Of a stretch of 64,000 nt of DNA, positions 9,834 to 19,230 are shown one piece after another. Within the stretch, counting starts at the first letter, position 1; the number at the start of each line of letters is the position of its first letter. The notes beneath the pieces were generated by a model, which was not told where the DNA came from, did no database searches, and saw only the letters and a program-made list of their open reading frames with translations. The DNA lies in assembly GCF_029714945.1 (NCBI RefSeq), contig NZ_CP121634.1:310001-374000 (forward strand). Reading direction: 5' to 3'. Source of the DNA: Bradyrhizobium sp. CIAT3101. GTDB lineage: Bacteria; Pseudomonadota; Alphaproteobacteria; Rhizobiales; Xanthobacteraceae. The position numbers and the translations under genes are program-made.

Positions 9834-9847
9834 GTTTCACGTGAAAC
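9834..9847. promoter_or_regulatory. parS site 3 (full 16-base consensus)
   Basis: GTTTCACGTGAAAC flanked by T and A, giving TGTTTCACGTGAAACA, the only one of the five sites that matches the extended 16-mer. Confidence 0.93.
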
Positions 9848-9870
9848 AGCAGCCGTTTGGACGCACTTCC

Positions 9871-9896
9871 TACTGTGCATGGGGTTGTTGTCGCGG
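9871..9896. repeat. Copy 1 of a short non-palindromic motif shared with 51358-51383
   Basis: TACTGTGCATGGGGTTGTT then a variable base and TCGCGG. The same 19 bases followed by one changed base and TCGCGG occur in the gap before the sorbosone-dehydrogenase-like gene. It lies between parS 3 and parS 4. Confidence 0.6.
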
Positions 9897-9924
9897 CACT
9901 GCTCTCAGTCGCTCCAGCACTTCC

Positions 9925-9938
9925 GTTTCACGTGAAAC
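9925..9938. promoter_or_regulatory. parS site 4
   Basis: Exact GTTTCACGTGAAAC, 58 bases upstream of the mnmG start. Confidence 0.92.
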
Positions 9939-9995
9939 ACCCGCCTCCCCAGTTTCCACTTCCGGCTTTCCTGCCGCTGAGCTAGAAGTCCGGCC

Positions 9996-11876
9996 ATGCG
10001 ACCAGAGCGAGAGAGTTTCGACGTCATCGTCATTGGCGGCGGCCACGCCGGCTGCGAGGCCGCGGCTGCGTCTGCCCGGATGGGCGCGACGACCGCTCTG
10101 GTGACACACCGTTTCTCGACCATCGGCGCGATGTCCTGCAATCCCGCGATCGGCGGTCTCGGCAAAGGTCATCTGGTCCGCGAGGTTGATGCTCTCGATG
10201 GTCTGATGGGCCGCGTCGGTGATGCCGGCGGCATCCAGTTCCGCGTTCTCAATCGCCGCAAGGGCCCGGCTGTCCGTGGTCCGCGCGCCCAGGCGGACCG
10301 GAAGCTCTATGCCGCCGCCATGCAGGCCGCGATCCGGGCGACCGAGGGTCTTTCCGTCATCGAAGGCGAGGCCGACGAACTGATCGTGGTCGATGGCCGG
10401 GTCACGGGATTGCGCCTGGCGGACGGTCGGGCGCTCCGGGCAGGGGCTGTCGTCATCACCACCGGCACCTTTCTCCGCGGTCTGATCCATCTCGGCGAGA
10501 AGAATTGGCCTGCCGGCCGCGTCGGCGAGGCCCCGGCGATGGGTCTTTCGGCCTCCTTCGAGCGTGCCGGCTTCACCCTCGGACGGCTGAAGACCGGGAC
10601 TCCGCCGCGTCTGGACGGCTCCACGATCGACTGGTCCGCGGTCGAGATGCAGCCCGGAGACGAGCCGCCGGAGCCGTTCTCGGTCATGACCAAAGGGATC
10701 ACGACCCCACAGATCCAGTGCGGGATCACCCGGACCACGACCGCCACCCATGAGGTGATCCGGGCCAACGTTCATCGCTCTCCGATGTACTCCGGTCAGA
10801 TCAAGAGCTCCGGTCCGCGCTATTGTCCCTCGATCGAGGACAAGATCGTCCGCTTCGGCGACCGGGACGGCCACCAGATCTTCCTGGAGCCGGAAGGTCT
10901 CGACGACACCACGGTCTATCCCAACGGCATCTCGACCTCTCTGCCGGAGGAGGTCCAGCTCGCGATCCTCGCCAGCATCCCTGGCCTGGAGCGGGTCAAG
11001 ATGGTCCGCCCGGGCTATGCCATCGAATACGACCACATCGATCCCCGCGAACTCGATCCAACCCTGCAGACCAAGCGTCTGCGCGGTCTTTTCCTGGCCG
11101 GGCAGATCAATGGCACGACGGGATACGAAGAGGCCGCCGGGCAGGGCATCGTGGCCGGCCTCAACGCGGCGCTCTCCGCCAGCGGAGCTGCACTGACAGT
11201 GTTCGACCGTGCGGACGGCTATCTCGGCGTGATGATCGACGACCTCGTGATCCGCGGGATCAGCGAGCCCTATCGGATGTTCACCTCACGGGCCGAATAC
11301 CGGCTGACCTTGCGGGCCGACAATGCCGATCAGCGCCTGACCGAGAAGGGGATCGCGCTGGGCTGTGTCGGGAGTGCCCGGACCCAGCATCATCGCGCCA
11401 AAATGGACGCCCTGAACGCCGCGCGGGCGCTGTCGAAGTCACTGACCATCACCCCGAACGAGGCGATCAAGCACGGGCTGTCCCTGAACCGGGATGGCCA
11501 GCGCCGCTCGGCGTTCGAACTGATGGCCTATCCGGATATCGGCTGGAGCCAGGTCCGAGCGATCTGGCCGGAGCTGTCCGCCATCGATCCCGTCATCGCC
11601 ACCCACCTCGAGATCGACGCCAAGTACGACGTCTATCTCGAGCGCCAGAGCGCTGACGTCGAAGCCTTCCGGCGCGACGAGGGGATGGTGCTGTCGGAGG
11701 TCGACTACAGCCTCGTCCCCGGTCTCTCCAATGAGGTTCGGGCCAAGCTGGAGAAGGCGCGGCCGTTCACCGTCGGCCAGGCCGGTCGGATCGACGGCAT
11801 GACGCCGGCGGCCCTCGGCATCCTCGCGGCCTATCTCCGCCGCGAGGCACGCAAGACTTCCAAAGCAATCGCATAG
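9996..11876 (+). CDS. mnmG: tRNA uridine-5-carboxymethylaminomethyl modification enzyme MnmG (GidA)
   Basis: 626 aa FAD-dependent partner of MnmE. The N-terminal dinucleotide-binding motif [19 protein letters not shown] is at residues 9-27. It is followed by [35 protein letters not shown] (residues 199-209) and [25 protein letters not shown] near 370-390. The C-terminal MnmE-binding helical region includes the conserved [14 protein letters not shown]. It ends at TAG 11874-11876, three bases before parS 5. Order mnmE-mnmG-rsmG-parA-parB is the common bacterial origin-side arrangement. Confidence 0.98.
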   Translation: MRPERESFDVIVIGGGHAGCEAAAASARMGATTALVTHRFSTIGAMSCNPAIGGLGKGHLVREVDALDGLMGRVGDAGGIQFRVLNRRKGPAVRGPRAQADRKLYAAAMQAAIRATEGLSVIEGEADELIVVDGRVTGLRLADGRALRAGAVVITTGTFLRGLIHLGEKNWPAGRVGEAPAMGLSASFERAGFTLGRLKTGTPPRLDGSTIDWSAVEMQPGDEPPEPFSVMTKGITTPQIQCGITRTTTATHEVIRANVHRSPMYSGQIKSSGPRYCPSIEDKIVRFGDRDGHQIFLEPEGLDDTTVYPNGISTSLPEEVQLAILASIPGLERVKMVRPGYAIEYDHIDPRELDPTLQTKRLRGLFLAGQINGTTGYEEAAGQGIVAGLNAALSASGAALTVFDRADGYLGVMIDDLVIRGISEPYRMFTSRAEYRLTLRADNADQRLTEKGIALGCVGSARTQHHRAKMDALNAARALSKSLTITPNEAIKHGLSLNRDGQRRSAFELMAYPDIGWSQVRAIWPELSAIDPVIATHLEIDAKYDVYLERQSADVEAFRRDEGMVLSEVDYSLVPGLSNEVRAKLEKARPFTVGQAGRIDGMTPAALGILAAYLRREARKTSKAIA

Positions 11877-11878
11877 GC

Positions 11879-11892
11879 GTTTCACGTGAAAC
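11879..11892. promoter_or_regulatory. parS site 5, containing the rsmG start codon
   Basis: Exact GTTTCACGTGAAAC in the two-codon gap between mnmG and rsmG. Its internal GTG (11886-11888) is the only usable start codon for rsmG. Confidence 0.9.
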
Positions 11893-12653
11893 AGCGCGGC
11901 GGGGACAAACCGCTCTCCCGACGACCCGGAACAGGTGAGGGCGCCGGTCGTCGAACCGAGCCGGCACCGACCAGGCCTAAGATCGACAAGGCCAACGCCA
12001 ACGATCAGGCGCTCGATTCCATCATCGCCGCGGACAAGCGCACGGCCCTGAAGCTCGCGCCCGTTTCACATGAACTAGAGGCGCGGCTCGATCGTTACAT
12101 CGCGCTGCTGCGGGAGTGGCAGGCCAAGACCAATCTGGTCGCGCCCTCGACCTTGCCGCAGCTCTGGACCCGTCACATCGCCGACTCGCTTCAGCTCGTC
12201 GACCTCGCGCCATCGGCAAAACGCTGGGCCGACCTTGGCAGCGGCGGCGGATTTCCAGGCGTCGTGCTGGCGTGCGCCATGGCGGGGTCGCCGGGCGCGA
12301 GCGTCCACCTCGTCGAGCGAATCGCCAAGAAGGCCGCTTTTTTGCGCGAAGCAATCCGCGTCACCACATCTCCGGGAGTCGTACATCTCGCTGAGATCGG
12401 GGATAATGTGGATAGAATCACCGGCCCCGTCGATTGCGTCACCGCCCGCGCGCTGGCTCCGCTACATCAACTCATCGGCTTTGCGGAGCCGCTGATGCGC
12501 CAGGGCGCAAAAGCGCTGTTTCCGAAGGGTCAAGATGTAGAGGCTGAATTGACCGAAGCCGCTAAATATTGGAATATTCAGCCGCAACTCCACCGAAGCC
12601 GGACCGGTGACGGTTGGATCGTCGAGCTGACTTCAGTTGAACGGCGCGGGTGA
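11886..12653 (+). CDS. rsmG: 16S rRNA (guanine-527-N7)-methyltransferase RsmG
   Basis: 255 aa; S-adenosylmethionine-dependent methylation of 16S rRNA G527. The core carries ADLGSGGGFPGVVLA (SAM-binding), LVERIAKKAAFLREAIR, and TARALAPLHQLIGFAEPL. The first 55 or so residues (Lys/Arg/Pro-rich) are not part of the usual fold. The frame has an in-frame stop (that of mnmG) just upstream, and GTG at 11886 is the only ATG/GTG/TTG before the conserved core, so translation appears to begin inside parS 5. No good ribosome binding site precedes it, hinting at coupling to mnmG termination. Confidence 0.93.
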   Translation: MKQRGGDKPLSRRPGTGEGAGRRTEPAPTRPKIDKANANDQALDSIIAADKRTALKLAPVSHELEARLDRYIALLREWQAKTNLVAPSTLPQLWTRHIADSLQLVDLAPSAKRWADLGSGGGFPGVVLACAMAGSPGASVHLVERIAKKAAFLREAIRVTTSPGVVHLAEIGDNVDRITGPVDCVTARALAPLHQLIGFAEPLMRQGAKALFPKGQDVEAELTEAAKYWNIQPQLHRSRTGDGWIVELTSVERRG

Positions 12654-12684
12654 GGCACTCAGGGGTTGAGTTGGGGAATTTTCG

Positions 12685-13539
12685 ATGACCGTGATTGACG
12701 AGCCGCAGCAAGAACAGACCGATCAAGTGCCCCATGGTCACCCACGCATCCTGGCGTTGGCGAATCAGAAGGGCGGCGTGGGAAAAACAACCACGGCGAT
12801 CAACCTTGGCACGGCACTCGCCGCGATTGGCGAGCGCGTCCTGATCGTCGACCTCGATCCGCAGGGCAACGCCTCGACCGGCCTCGGCATCGATCGCCGC
12901 AACCGCTCTTGCTCGACCTATGACGTGCTGATCGGCGAAGCCCCGCTGCGCGAAGCATTGGTCTCGACCGCGGTGCCGCGGCTGCACATCGCGCCTTCCA
13001 CCATGGATCTCTCCGGCCTCGAGCTCGAGCTCGGCACCACGCCCGGACGCGCTTTCAAGCTGCGCGATGCGATCGGTGCGCTCAACAACAACGTCTCGCC
13101 GGACGCCGATTACACCTACGTGCTGATCGACTGCCCGCCGTCGCTGAACCTGCTCACGGTCAATGCGATGGCCGCGTCGGACGCGATCCTGGTGCCGCTG
13201 CAGTGCGAGTTCTTCGCACTCGAAGGTCTGTCGCAATTGCTGCAGACGGTGGAGCAGGTGCGCTCGACGCTGAACCCGAACCTGTCGATCCACGGCATCG
13301 TGCTGACCATGTTCGACTCGCGCAACAACCTCTCGAACCAGGTCGTGGCCGACGTCCGCCAGTTCATGGGCGAGAAGGTCTACAAGACCATGATCCCGCG
13401 CAACGTGCGCATCTCGGAAGCGCCGTCCTACGGCAAGCCGGTGCTGGTCTACGATCTCAAATGCGTCGGCAGCGAAGCTTACTTGCGACTCGCCACCGAA
13501 GTCATCCAGCGCGAGCGCGAGCTGCGCGTCACGCATTGA
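12685..13539 (+). CDS. parA: Chromosome-partitioning ATPase ParA
   Basis: 284 aa. Deviant Walker A ATPase that drives segregation of ParB-parS complexes. About 20 non-conserved residues precede LALANQKGGVGKTTTAINLG with the deviant Walker A (K near 33). Walker A' LIVDLDPQGNASTGLG and Walker B YVLIDCPPSLNLLT follow, then the conserved PLQCEFFALEGLSQLL. Preceded directly by rsmG and followed by parB after a palindromic insertion. Confidence 0.97.
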   Translation: MTVIDEPQQEQTDQVPHGHPRILALANQKGGVGKTTTAINLGTALAAIGERVLIVDLDPQGNASTGLGIDRRNRSCSTYDVLIGEAPLREALVSTAVPRLHIAPSTMDLSGLELELGTTPGRAFKLRDAIGALNNNVSPDADYTYVLIDCPPSLNLLTVNAMAASDAILVPLQCEFFALEGLSQLLQTVEQVRSTLNPNLSIHGIVLTMFDSRNNLSNQVVADVRQFMGEKVYKTMIPRNVRISEAPSYGKPVLVYDLKCVGSEAYLRLATEVIQRERELRVTH

Positions 13540-13553
13540 AGCGACGTTGATTC

Positions 13554-13633
13554 GTAGGATGGGTAGAGCGCAGCGAAACCCATCATCATTTGCACGAACG
13601 GCGATGGGTTTCGCTTCGCTCTACCCATCCTAC
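13554..13633. repeat. Palindromic repeat inserted between parA and parB
   Basis: Arms of 31 bases (13554-13584 and 13603-13633) are reverse complements with one mismatch. They begin GTAGGATGGGTAGAGCG and end in the matching CTACCCATCCTAC. Related to the element at 9713-9814. It fills most of the 149-base gap before the parB start and would form a large hairpin in the parA-parB transcript. Confidence 0.88.
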
Positions 13634-13688
13634 AAGTTTCGAAATTTCAGTTCTGGAGTGCTGCAGCGTGAATCCAAGGGAGCTGGCG

Positions 13689-14576
13689 ATGGCCGACGAA
13701 GCGCGTTCGCGACTGGGCCGGGGTCTTGCAAGTCTGATCGGTGATGTCGGCGGCGAGGCTCAGCACGTCGACCGTCCGCGCGCGCAGCGCAAGGTGCCGA
13801 TCGAATTCATCAAGGCCAATCCGCGCAATCCGCGTCGGACCTTTTCGGACACCGAGCTCAAGGAGCTCTCCGAATCCATCAAGCAACACGGCGTGATCCA
13901 GCCGATCGTGGTGCGCCCGGTGAAGGGCACGCAGGATCGCTTCGAGATCATCGCCGGCGAACGGCGCTGGCGCGCCTCGCAGATGGCCGGCCTGCATGAA
14001 GTGCCGATCGTGCCGGTCGACATCAGCGACAGCGATGCGCTGGAATTCGCGATCGTCGAGAACGTGCAGCGCGAAGACCTCAACCCGATGGAAGAGGCGC
14101 TCGGCTACCACGCGCTCGCCAACGAATTCAAGCGCAGCCAGGACGACATCGCCAAGGTCGTCGGCAAGAGCCGCAGCCACATCGCCAACATGATGCGGCT
14201 GACCAAGCTGCCGGCCGAGGTGCAGGCCTTGATCACCAGCGGCGATCTGACCGCCGGTCACGCCCGCGCATTGATCGGTGTGCCCGATCCACTCGCCGCT
14301 GCGAAGCGTATCGTCGCGGAGGGCCTCAACGTCCGCCAGGCCGAAGCGCTCGCGCATGAAGAGGGCGTGCCGGAGCGAAAGCCGCAGAAGGCCCGTGCGA
14401 CTGCCGGGAAGGAAAAGGATCCGGATACGATCGATCTCGAGAAGCGCGTCAGCGATGCGCTCGGCCTCAAGGTCACCGTCAATCACCGCGATCCCGGCGG
14501 CTCTGTCCAGATCAACTACCGCAACCTCGATCAGCTCGACGAGGTGATGAAGCGGCTCGCGAAGGGCGCGCTGTAG
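13689..14576 (+). CDS. parB: Chromosome-partitioning protein ParB
   Basis: 295 aa. CTP-dependent DNA clamp loaded at parS. Starts ADEARSRLGRGLASLIGD, the short ParA-stimulating N-terminal tail. Then VPIEFIKANPRNPRRTF, the CTP-binding GERRWRASQMAGL, the EFAIVENVQREDLNPMEEA block, a helix-turn-helix (DDIAKVVGKSRSHIANMMRL), and a C-terminal dimerisation domain. I chose ATG at 13689, with AAGGGA upstream, because a longer frame starting at 13590 would be translated from the palindromic repeat. Confidence 0.96.
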   Translation: MADEARSRLGRGLASLIGDVGGEAQHVDRPRAQRKVPIEFIKANPRNPRRTFSDTELKELSESIKQHGVIQPIVVRPVKGTQDRFEIIAGERRWRASQMAGLHEVPIVPVDISDSDALEFAIVENVQREDLNPMEEALGYHALANEFKRSQDDIAKVVGKSRSHIANMMRLTKLPAEVQALITSGDLTAGHARALIGVPDPLAAAKRIVAEGLNVRQAEALAHEEGVPERKPQKARATAGKEKDPDTIDLEKRVSDALGLKVTVNHRDPGGSVQINYRNLDQLDEVMKRLAKGAL

Positions 14577-14584
14577 GCGTCGGT

Positions 14585-14711
14585 GTCGTCCTGGCGAAAG
14601 CCAGGACCCATACCGCGCGATCCATCGATTGGATCGGGTCGCAGTACCGGACTGCGAATCTTCGCCAAACCGCTCCCTGTGGTTATGGGTCCCCGCGTTC
14701 GCGGGGACGAC
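14585..14711. repeat. Long palindromic repeat A1 between convergent parB and holA
   Basis: Starts GTCGTCCTGGCGAAAGCCAG and ends with TATGGGTCCCCGCGTTCGC then GGGGACGAC. The interior contains the family hallmark CTTCGCCAAACCG...CCCTGTGGTTATGGG. Five copies of this family lie in the window; all are between convergent genes. Confidence 0.9.
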
Positions 14712-14743
14712 ACCGAGTGTGTGGTGCGCGTCTGGTCCCATGT

Positions 14744-14773
14744 CGTCATTGCTTCGCTTCGCTCGCAATGACG
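14744..14773. repeat. Small palindrome CGTCATTGC...GCAATGACG
   Basis: CGTCATTGC (14744-14752) and GCAATGACG (14765-14773) flank TTCGCTTCGCTC. It is a second, shorter repeat type 3' of element A1 in the same parB-holA gap. Confidence 0.8.
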
Positions 14774-14788
14774 GGGAGAGAGCGGGGC

Positions 14789-15817
14789 CTACCCCCGCCG
14801 CTTCGCATTCGCCGCGATGGCCATCAGCGTGCGCTGGGCGATTGCCGCGGCGAGCGTCGATTGCTTGCGGGTGTCGAGCGCGGCGGTCGCGAGCTGCTCG
14901 ATGATGCCGGCGAGCCGTGCCACGCTGAAATTGCGCAGCGCGGTTTCGACCATCGGCTTTCGTGAAAAATGCAAGCGCGGATATCCGCCGTCGAGCACGG
15001 CGGAGGCAGGCTGGCCGTCGGCGATCGCGAGCGCGGATTTGTGCAGCCACGCGGCCTGGCGCTGCGCGGCCGAGATGATCACGCCGGGATAAGTGCCGGC
15101 GATCATGGCCTTTGCGAATTCGGTCTCGACGATATCGGGACGGCCGGCGAAGGCGCCATCGACGATCGGATCGAGCTTCAGCTCGGAGGCATCCGCGACG
15201 ACGGACATCACATCATCCAGCGTGATCTCGCCCTTGCCGTGGGCATAGAGCGTGAGCTTGCGCAGCTCGTTGCGCGAGGCCTGGCGGTCGCCGCCGAGGA
15301 ACGACATCAGCGCGGCGCGGGCATCTTGCGCGATGCGCAGGTTCGCGATGCGAAGCTCGTCCTCCATCAGCTTGGCGAGGTCGCGCTCGGTGTCGGGATA
15401 GCAGCCGATCGCCACGGCCGTCTTGGCCTTCTCGCAGGCCTTGCGCAGCGGCGATTCCGGGCGCAGCTCGCCGGCCTCGATCACGATGCGGCATTCCTTC
15501 ACGTTCATCTCGGCCAGCGTGTCGACGCCGCTGGCAAAGCTGCGCGAGCCGGCGCGGATGCGAATGGCGCGGCGGCCGCCGAACAGCGGCACGGTCATGG
15601 CCTCGTCGACCAGGCGCGACGGCTCGGCCGAGAGCTCGTCGCCGTCGAGTTTGACCAGGGAGAAGGGATCGTTGGGATCGTCGACGGCGGACGCAATCAG
15701 TGCGTCGGCTCGCTCGCGCACGAGGCCGGCATCGGGACCGTAGAGCAGGATGATCGGACGACCCGCGTCGGGGCGGGCGAGGAAGGCGTCGATCTCTTTT
15801 CCGCGCAACGCGACCAT
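14789..15817 (-). CDS. holA: DNA polymerase III delta subunit
   Basis: 342 aa clamp-loader subunit that opens the beta clamp. The N-terminal ILLYGPDAGLVRERADALI, the clamp-contacting VDEAMTVPLFGGRRAIRIR and the FLGGDRQASRNELRKLTLYA block are family features. ATG at 15817 fits the usual MVALRGKEIDAFL start; a TTG three codons upstream is possible. Third gene of the leftward run leuS-lptE-holA, 58 bases after lptE. Confidence 0.94.
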   Translation of the reverse strand: MVALRGKEIDAFLARPDAGRPIILLYGPDAGLVRERADALIASAVDDPNDPFSLVKLDGDELSAEPSRLVDEAMTVPLFGGRRAIRIRAGSRSFASGVDTLAEMNVKECRIVIEAGELRPESPLRKACEKAKTAVAIGCYPDTERDLAKLMEDELRIANLRIAQDARAALMSFLGGDRQASRNELRKLTLYAHGKGEITLDDVMSVVADASELKLDPIVDGAFAGRPDIVETEFAKAMIAGTYPGVIISAAQRQAAWLHKSALAIADGQPASAVLDGGYPRLHFSRKPMVETALRNFSVARLAGIIEQLATAALDTRKQSTLAAAIAQRTLMAIAANAKRRG

Positions 15818-15875
15818 CGGGCCCAATATGGATCGAGACTCCGGGCTCGCCCGTCAGGCACCCCGAAAGGACAGA

Positions 15876-16427
15876 CTAGGTGCCCGCGGTGAAGAACGCG
15901 GCGAGCCTTGTGTTGATATTGTCGGCAATCTCGTTGGAGGCACGATCCTCGGCGTCACGCACCGCGCGGTTGCGGGAGAAGCGCTGGTAGGAGCCGGGCA
16001 TGTCGTAAGACACGCGCGAGAACGTCGTGCCGGTCATCACCGATTTGCCGGTCGCGATCTCGATCAGATTGTACTGGCAGTCGATGCCGTAGTTCTCGCT
16101 GTTCGGCAGGCCGGTGTTGGGATCGACGATCAGGGACGTCTTGCTGGAGGTGAAGCGGATCACCAGGCGGTGGGTCGGCGGCATGCCCGTGGCCGAGCCG
16201 TAGAGCTTGAACGCCAACGCGTTGCGGACTTCAACGCCGACGCGGGCCTCGCGGGAGGCATTTGCCTTGTCGATCGGCGGAAGATCGACACCCATCAGCT
16301 TCTCGCGCAAGCCGGGGGTGCCGTCGGTATGCTCGGCATACATCGGCTGGAAGCAGCCGGCCGTCGTCGCCGCCAAGGCGGCAACCGCCAGCAAGCGGGC
16401 TGCGATACGGATCCTAGCCGACAACAT
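15876..16427 (-). CDS. lptE: LPS-assembly lipoprotein LptE
   Basis: 183 aa. The signal peptide ends in a lipobox TTAGC, with the lipidated Cys near residue 25 followed by [11 protein letters not shown]. LptE plugs the LptD barrel and delivers lipopolysaccharide to the outer leaflet. Its 5' end overlaps the 3' end of leuS by 14 bases. The leuS-lptE-holA order is conserved across proteobacteria and strongly supports the assignment, since LptE sequence itself is weakly conserved. Confidence 0.92.
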   Translation of the reverse strand: MLSARIRIAARLLAVAALAATTAGCFQPMYAEHTDGTPGLREKLMGVDLPPIDKANASREARVGVEVRNALAFKLYGSATGMPPTHRLVIRFTSSKTSLIVDPNTGLPNSENYGIDCQYNLIEIATGKSVMTGTTFSRVSYDMPGSYQRFSRNRAVRDAEDRASNEIADNINTRLAAFFTAGT

Positions 16428-19038
16428 TCACGATCCTCTTGGGGACGATGATCACCTTGCGGACGGGCTTGCCGTCCAGGGCCAATTTTACCGCATCGAG
16501 GGCCAAAACGGCAGCCTCGATTTCCGGATTCTGGGCCGCTGTTGCAACTGTGACATCACCCCGTTTCTTGCCGTTGACCTGAACCACGAGGGTCACGCTG
16601 TCTTCAACCAGCAAATCGCGTTCGATTTGCGGCCAATTGGCCTCGGAAACCAGCCCCTTGTGGCCGAGAACCTGCCAGCATTCCTCGGCCAGGTGCGGCA
16701 TCATCGGGGAGAACAGCTGGACCAGGATCTGGCTGGCCTCCCGGATGGCCCAGGCGAGATCGGCCGCCGGCTGGCCGGGGCGCTGCAGCACCTCCGAAAA
16801 CGTGTTCGTGAATTCGCGGATATGGGCGAGGCAGACGTTGAAGTGCAGCCGCTCGACGCCGGTCGTCACCTTGTCGAGCGCGCCGTGGGCGGCCTTGCGC
16901 AGGAGGAGCGCGTCGTCGCCGAACGAGGCCGGCCGGGCCACGGGGGCGGCCTTGCCGAGTTCAACCGCATCGTTCACCAGCCGCCACAGCCGCTGCACGA
17001 AGCGCGAGGCGCCTTGGACGCGCTCGTCGCTCCAGATCACGTCGCGGTCGGGCGGGGAGTCCGATAGCATGAACCAGCGGGCAACGTCGGCGCCATAGGT
17101 CGCGATGATGTCGTCGGGGTCGACCGTGTTCTTCTTCGACTTCGACATCTTCTCGATCGCGCCGATCTGGACGGCTTCGCCGGTCGCGAGCAGCGTGGCA
17201 CGGCGGTCACTGCCGGTGCCTTCGACCTTCACCTCGGCCGGCTGCACCCAGCTGCCGTCGGCCTTCTGGTAGGTCTCGTGCACCACCATGCCCTGCGTAA
17301 ACATGCCGGCGAACGGCTCGTCCAGCGCGATGTGCCCGGTCGCCTTCATGGCGCGGGTGAAGAAGCGGCTGTAGAGCAGATGCAGGATCGCGTGCTCGAC
17401 GCCGCCGATATACTGATCGACCGGCAGCATCCGGTTGGCGACCGCAGGCGTCGTCGGCGCGGTCTCGTTCCAGGGATCGGTGAAGCGCGCAAAATACCAG
17501 GACGAATCCACGAAGGTGTCCATGGTGTCGGTTTCGCGCTGCGCCTTGCCGCCGCATTTCGGGCAGGCGACGTGCTTCCAGGTCGGATGATGATCGAGCG
17601 CATTGCCCGGCTTGTCGAAGCTCACGTCCTCCGGCAGCACCACCGGCAACTGGTCATCCGGCACCGGTACCACGTCGCACTTGGGACAGTGGATGACGGG
17701 AATCGGGCAGCCCCAATAGCGCTGGCGCGAAATGCCCCAGTCTCGCAGGCGGAAATTGACCTGGCGCTCGCCGACCGGCGCGTTGCCGCGCAGCTCGTTT
17801 TCCAGGCGTTTTGCGACTTCGTCCTTGGCTTGATCGATGGTCATGCCGTCGAGGAAGCGCGAATTGATCATGCGCCCGTCACCGTCATAGGCGGTGTCGG
17901 ATATGACGAACGTCTTGGGATCCTGGCCCTCGGGACACACGACCGGCGTGTTGCCGAGATTGTACTTGTTGACGAAGTCGAGGTCGCGCTGGTCATGCGC
18001 GGGGCAGCCGAAGATCGCGCCGGTGCCGTATTCCATCAGCACGAAGTTCGCGACATAGACCGGCAGCTTCCAGCTCGGATCGAACGGATGCACCGCGCGG
18101 ATGCCGGTATCAAAACCCTGCTTCTCCGCGGTATCGATGATCGACTGCGCCGTGCCGATCTTCTTGATGTCGGCAATGAACTCCGCAAGCTTCGGGTTCT
18201 TCGCCGCGGCTGCCTGCGCCAGCGGATGATCCGCCGAGATCGCCATGAACTTCGCGCCGAACAGCGTGTCGGGGCGCGTCGTGAAGATCTTCAGCTCGCT
18301 CTCGCCGGCAGGCGTGGTCGCCTGGTCCAGCGCGAAGCGGACCAGCAGTCCCTCGGAGCGGCCGATCCAGTTGCGCTGCATCAGCCGCACCTTGTCGGGC
18401 CAGCGGTCGAGGCTATCCAGCGCGGACAGCAATTCCTGCGAGTACTTCGTGATCTTGAAGACCCACTGGCTCATTTCCCGCTGTTCGACGACAGCACCCG
18501 AACGCCAGCCGCGGCCGTCGATCACCTGCTCGTTGGCGAGCACGGTCATGTCGACCGGATCCCAGTTGAGCTTGCGCTTCTCGCGCTCGGCGAGACCCGC
18601 GGCGAGCATGTCCAGAAACATCTTCTGCTGATGCTTGTAGTAGCTGGGGTCGCAGGTCGCGAACTCGCGGCTCCAGTCCAGCGACAGCCCGATCGAGCGG
18701 AGCTGCTTCTTCATCGCGGCGATGTTGTCGTAGGTCCAGGCCTTGGGCGCGACCTTGCGCTCGATGGCGGCGTTCTCGGCCGGCAGGCCGAAGGCGTCCC
18801 AGCCCATCGGATGCAGCACGTTAAAACCCTTGGCGCGCATGAAGCGGGCCAGCACGTCGCCGAGCGTGTAGTTGCGGACATGGCCGATATGGATGCGCCC
18901 GGACGGGTAGGGGAACATCTCCAGCACATAGTATTTCGGCCGCGAATCGTCGTTCTTCGAGACGAAGATCGCCTGTTCGTCCCACTGGCGTTGCCAGCGC
19001 GGTTCGGCGTCGCGGGCGTTATAGCGTTCGGAGGTCAT
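16414..19038 (-). CDS. leuS: Leucyl-tRNA synthetase
   Basis: 874 aa class I synthetase. [17 protein letters not shown] carries HIGH near residues 51-54. The editing (CP1) domain lies around 230-420 with [16 protein letters not shown] and [17 protein letters not shown] zinc-knuckle-like HCPKCD and CPKCGG pair follows, and KMSKS lies near residue 630. The anticodon-binding domain occupies the C-terminus. First gene of leuS-lptE-holA. Confidence 0.98.
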   Translation of the reverse strand: MTSERYNARDAEPRWQRQWDEQAIFVSKNDDSRPKYYVLEMFPYPSGRIHIGHVRNYTLGDVLARFMRAKGFNVLHPMGWDAFGLPAENAAIERKVAPKAWTYDNIAAMKKQLRSIGLSLDWSREFATCDPSYYKHQQKMFLDMLAAGLAEREKRKLNWDPVDMTVLANEQVIDGRGWRSGAVVEQREMSQWVFKITKYSQELLSALDSLDRWPDKVRLMQRNWIGRSEGLLVRFALDQATTPAGESELKIFTTRPDTLFGAKFMAISADHPLAQAAAAKNPKLAEFIADIKKIGTAQSIIDTAEKQGFDTGIRAVHPFDPSWKLPVYVANFVLMEYGTGAIFGCPAHDQRDLDFVNKYNLGNTPVVCPEGQDPKTFVISDTAYDGDGRMINSRFLDGMTIDQAKDEVAKRLENELRGNAPVGERQVNFRLRDWGISRQRYWGCPIPVIHCPKCDVVPVPDDQLPVVLPEDVSFDKPGNALDHHPTWKHVACPKCGGKAQRETDTMDTFVDSSWYFARFTDPWNETAPTTPAVANRMLPVDQYIGGVEHAILHLLYSRFFTRAMKATGHIALDEPFAGMFTQGMVVHETYQKADGSWVQPAEVKVEGTGSDRRATLLATGEAVQIGAIEKMSKSKKNTVDPDDIIATYGADVARWFMLSDSPPDRDVIWSDERVQGASRFVQRLWRLVNDAVELGKAAPVARPASFGDDALLLRKAAHGALDKVTTGVERLHFNVCLAHIREFTNTFSEVLQRPGQPAADLAWAIREASQILVQLFSPMMPHLAEECWQVLGHKGLVSEANWPQIERDLLVEDSVTLVVQVNGKKRGDVTVATAAQNPEIEAAVLALDAVKLALDGKPVRKVIIVPKRIVNVVG

Positions 19039-19230
19039 GGAATCGTTGCGTTTTCGTGGTTTCGGCGGCCTGAAGAGGCCGGACTAGGCCATAGAAGTCC
19101 TCGGGGGGTCAATGGGTTGCCGCCGGCGGCGGTGCCCCGCAATGCTGCTCCGCAAAAGTACGGATCAGGGCATTGGGATCGGATTAAGGGGCCGGTGCGA
19201 ATTTGGCCCTCACAGCACCCCCTGCAGGCG

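Noticed and set aside
12063..12076. GTTTCACATGAACT inside rsmG as a sixth parS
   Set aside because: Three mismatches to the 14-base palindrome, symmetry lost, and inside a conserved coding region.
13590..13688. N-terminal extension of ParB from an ATG upstream
   Set aside because: The extra 33 residues would be encoded by the palindromic repeat; ParB family N-terminus begins at the 13689 ATG with a good ribosome binding site.
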